DNA of 64,000 nucleotides, from the NCBI GenBank assembly GCA_021234155.1, contig JAJEKV010000036.1, positions 1,806,777 to 1,870,776 of the forward strand. Direction: 5' to 3'. The translations under genes were made by a program, and so were the position numbers. The notes beneath the pieces were generated by a model that was not told the origin of the DNA, ran no database searches, and worked only from the letters and a program-made list of their open reading frames with translations. This document shows, piece by piece, positions 55,680 through 64,000 of the stretch; position 1 is the first letter of the stretch; each line of letters opens with the position of its first letter. The stretch is from Isoetes taiwanensis. Its lineage: Eukaryota > Streptophyta > Lycopodiopsida > Isoetales > Isoetaceae.

Positions 55680-55790
55680 AATGCATGCAAGAATGGGGAT
55701 TTGAACCCCACCGATTAAATCGGTACCAGATTTGATGAATGGCGCTTAGACTTACCATCGCTGCCATTACACCAACAACATAAGGAGCCT
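55680..55790 (-). other. tRNA-like sequence (possible SINE or tRNA pseudogene)
   Basis: The minus strand has GGTGTAATGGCAGCG (A-box-like), a GGTTCAAATCCCC T-loop/B-box, and an ACCGATT/AATCGGT hairpin where a class II variable arm would be. The flanks do not form a matching acceptor stem. It may be a tRNA-derived SINE head or a decayed tRNA. Confidence 0.35.
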
Positions 55791-57407
55791 CGTACACCGC
55801 GTGCAAGAGCGAGAATAGGGGCGTAACAAAAGAAGAAATTGCATGCACATGCTTTCTCGGCTATGGCGAAAGAACAATCCAAAATCTCCCCTTCACAAGA
55901 AGAAAAACCCGCAGATGCCATAGCCCGGCTCCAGATTCTCCATCAGTGCCCCATCGAATTCTCTGCATCTGTGGCCTCCCGAAATTAAATCCATGTTTAC
56001 CGCCGTGATAACAATGGCTCTAAGAATCGATTTGAAGACGTCGGTTTGCTTCCCGAACCATGCCGAATAACTCCGCCATCGCCAAGCAAGCCGCCCGGAA
56101 GAACTCCGCCATGCCCTGCCCTAACGCCCAATTCGACACGAACCCCACTTTCCTAATACAGACAGGAACAAAAATGGCACGACTCCAGTTGTAAAAATTA
56201 GGCCTTCCCCAAAAAAAAGCCAATACAACCCATTCGACCATTGCCAAACCAAACCCAAATTTGTGAGTCAGCAAAATACCATTTTTAGATACGAATACAT
56301 GCCTTAACCTTGCAAAATCTTATGTTACACGAGCCCCCAACAACATTTTGGGAACCTAATCCTCCAAACGCATTGGACTTGCAAGCTTTTACCCATGTTT
56401 ATGCATGTAGGTTTCACCAAAGGAACCAAAGGAACAACTAGAAGATGTGCCATGATATTGTAAATATGATTGTTATTGATAGGCCATGAAACTATTAAAC
56501 GTTAGCTAATCTATTATTATTGCCATTCAGTCGATGGTAAGGAAGTTGAGAACCATCAACAAATTGCATCAATTGTTTTGATAATGCAATCCTCCACTAG
56601 CAGGGGTGCACAGGGCGTGGTTGTATGTTATATATCTGGTACTGGTATATATATTACAAGTATTTGTACTATAAGAGAGTGTATCAAGTCGACTAGTCGC
56701 TTATTAAGAAGTCAAAGTCAAAGTTGCAGTCACAGTGAAATAAAAAAGGCAAATCAGTAGCTAAAAGTGTAGTTACTCTTGGCATAGATATTATCTTAAC
56801 TGTTTTTATTCAATGGGCATCCATTCCTGGTCTCAGCGTGCGGGGTGTCTTTGGCTCAGATAAGTCGAATTCAATGTCTCCTCTACCAAGTAGCATAAGC
56901 ATATTTGTTGAACAACCTACAGAAAATGCATCCACACACTCTTGCAACCTACTAAAATTGTGAATGTAACTCATTGTTATATTCCTAATCATCTCAACTG
57001 GAAGCCCAATTTCTTCAATAAAAAACTAAGGATCCCAAACAAGTGCCAATGTGCAGAATAATTTGACAACTTGGTGAGTATCGTGCCAGATAACTTCTTT
57101 GACCATGTGCTCCCTTGACTGTTGAAAAAGGAGAGAACCCATAAATTGAGGTTCTGTGCCAACACCCTTGGGTGCACCATTCAACTGGCCAACATCAACA
57201 ATGCTAATTCTTCATTTACACACGAGCTTTTATTTCACATTCTAGCCATTCGTTGACCTTCATTATTGAAGATTTGGATAGAAATTATAGGCATGAGCAT
57301 AAAGTTGATTTACTATTTAATTGTTGTGTTGTTTGACTTTCCTGCTTTACAAAAGTATATCTATCCACATTTGTTACCTATGTAGAAATGTGTGTGCTTG
57401 ACGTACA
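55791..57407. other. No recognised gene
   Basis: Mixed AT-rich DNA; open frames up to 84 codons without recognisable motifs. Confidence 0.55.
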
Positions 57408-57431
57408 ATAGAATAGAATAGAATAGAATAG
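57408..57431. repeat. (ATAGA)n pentanucleotide microsatellite
   Basis: About five units of the same pentamer as at 23217-23273 and 20238. It could mark the 3' tail of another copy of that LINE family, but no LINE code is attached. Confidence 0.75.
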
Positions 57432-59218
57432 TACAAAAAAACTTGTCTAGCAAAATGTATAAGTTAAGTTAGATAAATCGAATGTAAGGCTTCCTTGAGC
57501 AACCATCTTCTCAAAATTATTTAAAGAATCTGTTATATTGTATGGGATATAAGGGATTAAATGTGTGTTAAATCAAGAAAATACATGATAATGAGCTCAC
57601 TTTCAATGTAGTTGATTTAGCATGGAACTGGAGATGGTTGATTGTATGGGCTAATGTTGTGGACTTAATAAGGCTTACTTTCATAACTCTAAGTTGGGAA
57701 CAAAGTAGAACGAGATCAAGAATATAGTATAGTATCTTGGCATCAAACTACGTTAATTGTTGTGGCAAATAGAAATATCAGTCATCCAATAGGAGGAAGC
57801 TTTTCGCAAGCTGTTGAAATGACAATGTCATCTAGCTCCAACTCTAGTCCAATATTCGGCCAAAGACCTGCTATTCTTTTTAATGCAATTCAACTTTATT
57901 TGCAATTAGAATTTACGAATTTTTAAGATAATATGGATTGTAGTAACATGTAATGCAAGCAAGTCTTTGTATTGTTCAATGTGTGTTAAATTGTCCAACA
58001 TTCAATAATGTAAAGCTTGTTTAATAACGGATTTGCGCCAATTTGAACATGCAAGATTTGAACGTGAAATCCTACCTTGTCCCCTGATGCATGCAAGCTA
58101 CATGGCATGTCCTTTGCATATATAACTCAAAATTTATAGAAGGGTCAATGATGCTAAGAGAATAGGGCATGCTACCAGGTACTTATGGGCAGAATTTATA
58201 GAAGCATCAATGACGTTGACATCATAGAGCAATACCGTGAAAAAGCGTGCTTCTATAAGCGTTAAAAGAATTTTCTCTCATTTACTAGCGTAAGATGTTG
58301 TGACAAATCACAAGTGACACCATGAGAAAATCAAGAATAAAAATGACCTCATGGGTTGGGCTAATGAGGTATGGAAAAACTTTGCAAGCTACTACATGCT
58401 GAATAAGTAGATGTTTATTAGCATGCCACAATTCCAGCTTGTGCGCTTCCCTCTGACAGCAGCATGGCCACAATCAGTAAATCTTGAGGCCACATACCTC
58501 ACCATTGGAGAAGAAAAGTTGATTGTACAATAGCCCAGGAAACTATAAAATGAAAGACTATAAATTCGCGCAATAGCACGGGGAAGCTAAAAGAGTAGAT
58601 TGCTTGATTTATCTTGAGTTCCAAGCACTTATTCAACGACTAAGTCATGGAAATTTCAATATGTCATGAAATTTTCTCTATGAACCCTTTACTCAACATG
58701 TCTAAGAGGACCATAAATTGCTACAACAAATAGAACAAACAAACATGGAAAGGCTTAGTTACTTTTTGATACATCTTCTGAGGATTATGGGCCAACCTAC
58801 CATGTCAATAAAGTTTCCAAATATAATAGAAAGTGCAGGTAATGCAAAACCATGTGCAATGGCTCCAAGGCTCCCGAAAGCCATAAGACAATAAGCCAAG
58901 CGAGCATGTAAAATGGGACAACATGGTGGTCAAAAGATGCTTCAACATAGAAAAACTACACGAAGAAAACACTGCTCAACACAACAGTTCACTCATAAAA
59001 CAATAGCTCAACAATTCACTCATAAAACAATATAAGTTGAACTTTTCTTCTCATGCCACCAAATAAAATAACCAATTTCGAATAGAAGATAAAGCAAGAT
59101 AGAAGCCACTGTGGACATGCTTTCATACCATTAATTACTCTGTTATGTATTCAACCGGACAAGAAAACACATGCAAGTCTTAGAAGCCAATTTTGCAACG
59201 GACTAAGAAGTTCACAGA
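57432..59218. other. No recognised gene
   Basis: AT-rich DNA. AATTTATAGAAG recurs at 58131 and 58194. No coding support. Confidence 0.55.
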
Positions 59219-59819
59219 GTGTTGTATTTTCCAAGGTACCAACACAGAAACTTTGGAGGCAAATCAAGTGCCCTGTGCAAAATATGCAAAACACCCAAAG
59301 CCAAAATTAGAACCATTGCAACAAGTATGAGCCGCATACCTAAGCAGTCTGTCGTAGTTTTTTTGTATGAAGATCCATTATTTGCAAGAACTCTAACATC
59401 AGTGTATTGATAGCATATGCTTGCTAAAATTCCAGAAGCTGAAAGTTACAATCCATCTTTGCACTTGAACCAACAACTGTTGCTACGCTTACCTTTTTAG
59501 AAATCTCTGGAGATATGAAATTGGGACAAAGCACAAGTCACTGAAGAATAAGTTGTTTTGAAGCACGAATCAAATTCGACCAACACTTGCTTAATTTTTC
59601 ACCATCTTCTCGAGTCATAGTATCTCGGTTTCTCCTTATTGAATCTCTTTTTGGCACATAGTTGGGTAATACAAAAAAAGCACTTCTCGACAATAAACTT
59701 CCTGCGTAACCTCAGCATCATCTTTATGCATTGGCAACTGTACCAATGCAGATTCTGCTGAAACGGCATAAAAAACTTGCAACGGGTACATGTCTTCAGA
59801 TATTCTTGTTTTTCTACAC

Positions 59820-60300
59820 CTGAAACAACCGCTGAAATAGTGGAGGGAATGCAGATCGGCCTAGTTGCATGGCCAAGTAAAAAAGGAAATACGAACCTAA
59901 GGTTCAGCACAACAACATATAAGAATGACTCAATAATTTGGTCTTTAGACCAAGTTAACAAAAATGGTTTCTTCGTTTCATAGACTGACATTATGTAGTA
60001 TTTACTGTAGAATGAAGAGGGCTTCAACAAATTCAGATGACAGGCTACAGTTCAAACTGCCACAGCTGCAACATCTTTATGCGGCCATGGAGGAACTTTC
60101 CAATAGATTAATAGATAAGAAAAAAAGAAGGATATCATCAACATCTATGCCAACAGACTCAATTTCATCTACTGGTGCTTCTGCCAGAAGATCTGCATTT
60201 AACTCTTCATTTGAAAGAATCGATGCCAACATGTCACGAAGAAGCTGAGCGCGTGTTTCTAATATTCCAATGCTAGCAGCAATATCAACTGTGCCGCCCC
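59820..60300 (-). other. Possible exons of an unrecognised minus-strand gene
   Basis: The minus strand at about 59898-59821 is open between TTAG and CAG|GTG splice-like boundaries and reads FVFPFLLGHATRPICIPS. A second stretch at about 60290-60120 reads ILETRAQLLRDMLASILSNE, then VDEIESVGIDVDDI, with coding-like composition. I do not recognise the protein. Joining them is unproven. Confidence 0.25.
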
Positions 60301-61285
60301 TTTATTTCCCTAAGGAGGATGCTAGCAATGTTGATAACTGTCTAGTTTCTGACACATACACGTAATTTGCAGAATGACATCATGCAGAAGAAAAATAATG
60401 CTGGGAGATCCTCTTCTCCAAAAGTTGTGGTCACTTCGCTTGCTCCTGGTATAGTAACACCCATATCCCTCATATCAAACTATTCATATACTCTGCCAAG
60501 GAGAAGAAAGTAACAATGCCTGCCATACTGCCAAATTGCAAAGCCCCAGAAGCCGCCATAGCCAGAATGCATCACTGAACTCCAAGGCTACATAGCTAGA
60601 ATGCATAGCTGAACTCCAAAGCTTTGCCATAATGCTTGGGTGTCCAAGCGATATGTTGCAGACATGTGCACTGCAAATGAACCAAGTGAAAGGGGATTAA
60701 AGGGAAGATCAATTATGAAGCAAATGAAGCAAATAAAAAGAAAGATCAAATATGAACTTACAAAGAAGAACCAAGGAAAGGGATGTTGCCATCTGTGTGT
60801 TGTCGTGCTTGAAGCTAAGAGGCGAAAGGTTGTTCTCACCCCATTTCCACAGCAGTTGCAAGGTTTGAGTCGTCAAATGGTTTGCAAAATTGGAAAATAT
60901 CCGGTCTAGTAAAAAGAGGAGCTCTTCAAGAGTAAATAACCAACTCGGAAACAACAATGTAAATATCACGGAATGCTGATCCAAGTTCATCCTGTTTATA
61001 TTAGAGTTAGCAAAACAACTGGAAAGAAGCAACAAATGAGTGCAAAAGTCTCACCTTGCATGAAGTTCCATGGCTTCATTCTATGCGTTGAAATTTGTTC
61101 TTGGGTTTGCCCCAAAAATGAACAGCTAGACTTCCGCAATTCCTCATATCAACAGGGCTCATTGTATACAATTTTTTTTCTAATGCATCAGAATGAGAAA
61201 ATGGAAAACAAAACAACAAAACAACAAAATGAGGAGCTCAAAGCTCCAAAACTGCAATCTTTAGGGAGCTGTAACATGTAACACA
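60301..61285. other. No recognised gene
   Basis: A minus-strand open frame at 61035-60709 (108 codons, WLFTLEELLFLLDRIFSNFA) might be a further exon or chance. Other frames are featureless. Confidence 0.4.
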
Positions 61286-61287
61286 GA

Positions 61288-62383
61288 ATGAGAAATATCC
61301 CTAATATAGATTGCCTTGGACAAGGTTTAAGGATGTTATCATGCTGTGTGCAGCATCTATGGCATCCCTTGCTTTGCCTGATGGCCGGACTTTGGAGGAT
61401 CCCGCTGATTTGCAGAGGTATGTGCATGCTCATTTCTCAGAGTTTTTCGCACAACGCACTCTTCCCTATGAGCAGGAGATGCGGGAGCTTGTTTTGGGGG
61501 CTGTTAAGCCATCTATTCTGCCTCACCAGCGTGAGAGCTTGGAGCAGGAGCTCCAGAGAGGATTTAGCGGAGGCATGTATGTGCATGGCCAAGGATAAAT
61601 GTCCTGGGCTGGATGGCATCCCTGTGGAGTTCTTTCAGACTTATTGGGAGTGGGCTGGTGAGTCTGTGTACCAGGTGTATCTTGAGTTGCTGCAGTCTTC
61701 TCAAATGGATAAGATCTTGACCGCATGCATTTCCTTGATTCCTAAGGTTAAGCAGCCTTCTACTATTAATGATTGGAGGCCTATCTCCTTGTTGTCCTCT
61801 GTGTATAAGATTATTGCGAAAGCCCTGGCAGAGAAGTTGAAGCCGGTGTTGACTTCTTCCATTAGTAAGGTGCAGTCTGGGTTTGTCCTTGGGAGGAACA
61901 TTTTGACTAATGTTGCCGCAGCTTATGAGGGCCTTTATTGGGCCAGGAGAACAGGTCAAGGCATTGCCTATCTTAAGCTTGACTTTGCCAAAGCTTACGA
62001 TAGTGTCCGTTGGGAGTTCTTGTCTGCCATGATGTTAGCGTTGGGCTGTGGTCCATGCTTTACAGAGACAGTCATGAAGCTGCATAGGTCAGCATGTGGC
62101 GGAGGCACTGTCTCAGTTGTTTTTTGCTGCAGTGGAGGAGGGGGTGGTGGATGGGCTTCGGATGCAGGATGGTAGCCAGCAGATTATTAACCAGTTTGCC
62201 GATGACACTTTCCTCTTCTTGGTGGCAGAAGAGAGGAATTTGCGAAATGTGAAGGGTTTGCTGGATACTTTCTCCTTGGCCTCGGGCATTCGTCTGAATT
62301 GGGGTAAGTGCTCCGCATTATGGGCCCAGCTGACTCCGCCGGCCAGCAGGGCTAAGGGCCAGTTGAGGGCTGAAAAGATTTGA
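61288..62383 (+). mobile_element. L1-type LINE reverse transcriptase fragment with internal deletion
   Basis: After SLALPDGRTLEDPADLQRYV and a frameshift near 61550, RT motifs follow: DKCPGLDGIPVEFFQ, LIPKVKQPSTINDWRPISLL, AEKLKPVLTSSISKVQSGFV, YLKLDFAKAYDSVRWEFL. At about 62090 the code jumps to INQFADDTFLFLVAEE (FADD catalytic pair), so the segment with the QGCPLSP motif is deleted. It ends near 62383 next to a copia LTR. Inactive. Confidence 0.85.
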
Positions 62384-62408
62384 ACCCACTTTAGCTTACA
62401 CTTTTCTT

Positions 62409-62603
62409 GTATCAGGCGCTTATTTCTGCATGTATCAGGATCAAGATAGAAATAGACTCCCCCGCTATTTCTATCTTCTTTACAACAGTTTTCCATGTGT
62501 ATTCAACGAATACTTTGTTATTAATAGCCTTTCATTAAGACTAACTTCTTCTGTTAGGGTTCTCTTGCAGTTCTTCAGAGATGAATCAATGCTCTCTCCA
62601 ACA
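62409..62603 (-). repeat. 3' LTR of a minus-strand Ty1/copia element (about 195 bp)
   Basis: On the minus strand a purine tract (CGGGGGAGTG) is followed by TGTTGGAGAGAGC at 62603; the LTR probably ends CCTGATACA at 62409. The size is typical of short copia LTRs. The outer end is less certain than the inner. Confidence 0.6.
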
Positions 62604-62654
62604 CTCCCCCGTTCGACTCTGGATAGAATACTCCCCCATTCATCGAAGAACTCC

Positions 62655-63375
62655 TTAGATTCTGTCATCCAAGCCCAAGGTTTTACAATGCTGCATGAAT
62701 TTGTCTCTGCTGACCGGTTTTGTTAAGATGTTTGCTGGCATCTCCTCAGTTGGTAGGTACTCCATTTTAATAGTTCTATCTTCGATCCTTTCCCTTGTGA
62801 AATGATGATGTATACCTATGTGTTTCGATCTCTTATACAAGATTGGATTGGCAGTTAATGCAATGCTGTTGTGGTTATCATTATACACAATGGTTGGACC
62901 TGTTTGTGTATCCTAATTCATCTAGAAACTGCCGTATCCACAGAATTTCACGTACCACAGCTGATGTTGCCATGTACTCAACTTCACAAGAAGACAATGC
63001 TACACTGGTTTGCTTGCAACTTGTCCAGGTAACTGCTGCTCCGTGTAACGTTGAACACTGTGACTGATCGCCTAGTGTCAATATCCTCGGCCCAATCCGC
63101 ATCCACAAAGCCCACAAGTTTGACCTCAGGATCATTCGAATCTGGTCTGAATAGAAGACCTGGTCTGGATAGAAGACCCATATGCATATTTCCCCCGAAG
63201 ATATCGAAGGATCCGATTTACTGCACGCCAATGCTCAAGACCAGGATCAGCCATGAACCTACTAACAACACCGACGGCTTGAGCAATATCTGGACGAGTA
63301 TTCACCATAATATGCAGCAGTGCCCACAGCACTACGGTAAGCAATGTTTTGCACAAAGTTTATCAATGGCAGCTG
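62655..63375 (-). pseudogene. Ty1/copia RT end and RNase H, degenerate
   Basis: The minus strand reads MVNTRPDIAQAVGVVSRFMA, HWRAVNRILRYLRG, then in another frame TSVALSSCEVEYMATSAVV, and NDNHNSIALTANPILYKRSK, then HIGIHHHFTRERI with EEMPANILTKPVSRDKF. These are the last pol domains of a plant copia element. Several frameshifts. Everything upstream of RT is missing. Confidence 0.85.
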
Positions 63376-63713
63376 CTTGATGGATTAGAAGAGAACGAGT
63401 AGAGCGGCTCTCTTAATCTGCAAGCTAAGACATTGCCGAATGGGCCCCAGATCTGTCATCTTGAAGGTGGCAGCCAGAGCATATTCCTATGCTCTCGCTT
63501 TTCTAGCCGGAATCCTTGAATGCAGCAAATCGCTTGGGCATCTGATTGTTTGCAAAATCTTCCTTTATCTTCTATTACAGAGATATGGCTATATGAATAG
63601 AAGCGGCAACAAGTACTTGTATCAGGGTTTTCTTTGTCTGTAAGATTTGATGCAGCGTTATTTGCTGTATTTGTTGTGAATCTGGTTCTTTTTTTATACA
63701 AAGAAACTAACAG

Positions 63714-64000
63714 TGGTATCAGAGCCAATATGGCTAGTCGGTTTGGAGCTTCCCTGCCGAGTGCAGTGGATGTGTATAATGTATAATGGTGGGTCTGGAT
63801 TTCAAGTATGGAAATCCAAAATTAAGAGGATCTTGAAGACTGAAGGAGTTTGGGATATTGTGAAGCCTCCAAAGGGTGCAGATGAGCTGCACAAAGCGAT
63901 GACAAAACTCGAGAAGCTGAAACTGAGCGATGAGGAAGTAAAAAAGGAGAAGAAGGCCAAGGACAAAGCTGGAGCATCTGATACATCTGCAAAAATTAAC
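63714..64000 (+). mobile_element. 5' end of a plus-strand Ty1/copia element (PBS and gag start), running off the window
   Basis: An LTR end (AAACTAACA, to 63712) is followed by TGGTATCAGAGC (63714-63725) and gag at the ATG at 63730 (MASRFGASLPSAVDVYN). A 7-bp tandem duplication (TGTATAA twice, about 63771-63786) shifts the frame to a stop; after it gag continues as FQVWKSKIKRILKTEGVWDI with a Lys-rich stretch. The LTR start is not seen, perhaps inside the neighbouring minus-strand copia. Confidence 0.8.

Noticed and set aside
61311-61598. Independent 95-aa gene on the plus strand.
   Set aside because: It is the N-terminal part of the L1 RT region separated by a frameshift.

Overview
The window is nuclear DNA of a land plant with a large, transposon-rich genome. 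The evidence is an intact intronless PLS-type PPR gene, a WAV3-like RING/VWA ubiquitin ligase gene with an intron, a broken LRR-malectin receptor kinase, and every major class of plant transposon (chromovirus Ty3/gypsy, Ty1/copia, L1 and other LINEs, CACTA, PIF/Harbinger-like, TRIM-like). The style of the PPR repeats and the gene sparsity suggest a fern or another seedless plant; this is an inference from style and I cannot name a species.

Layout. 1-3.1 kb: AT-rich DNA and a candidate LTR. 3.1-13.13 kb: internal domain of a minus-strand chromodomain Ty3/gypsy element. In its own direction it reads PBS (13129-13118), hairpins, a histone H3-like ORF (12456-11132), another hairpin, an unknown 509-codon ORF (10482-8956), gag (8791-7623), protease/RT (7719-6106), a corrupted RNase H, integrase plus chromodomain (5574-3991), and PPT (3112-3100). 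13.1-19.4 kb: gene-free repeats that contain a 1,010-bp CACTA transposon. 19.5-25.5 kb: a PPR relic, foldback repeats, a PIF/Harbinger-like element and a LINE with a pentanucleotide tail. 25.6-27.3 kb: the PPR gene. 29-36.4 kb: copia, gypsy and L1 relics and an F-box-like relic. 36.4-49.7 kb: LINE pieces, TRIM-like elements and the LRR receptor-kinase pseudogene, which is split by a retrotransposed insert. 49.7-52.6 kb: the RING/VWA gene. 53-61 kb: gene-poor, with possible unrecognised exons. 61.3-64 kb: an L1 RT relic, a minus-strand copia 3' end and the 5' end of a plus-strand copia.

The main discovery is the histone-like gene inside the chromovirus. It starts with the first ten coding residues of histone H3 (MARTKQTARK). 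It then has a charged linker of about 340 residues and ends with a gap-free H3 fold that aligns from H3 residue 47 to the terminal residue 135. The same element encodes a chromodomain, the kind of module that reads methylated H3 tails. Each of the two accessory ORFs has its own CTATAAATAG box 100-115 nt upstream of the ATG, with one or two nearly identical 67-bp palindromic hairpins further upstream. This looks like a retrotransposon that captured a histone H3 and expresses it from a dedicated promoter cassette. This copy is dead: two nonsense codons and one frameshift in the H3 ORF, and a scrambled RNase H.
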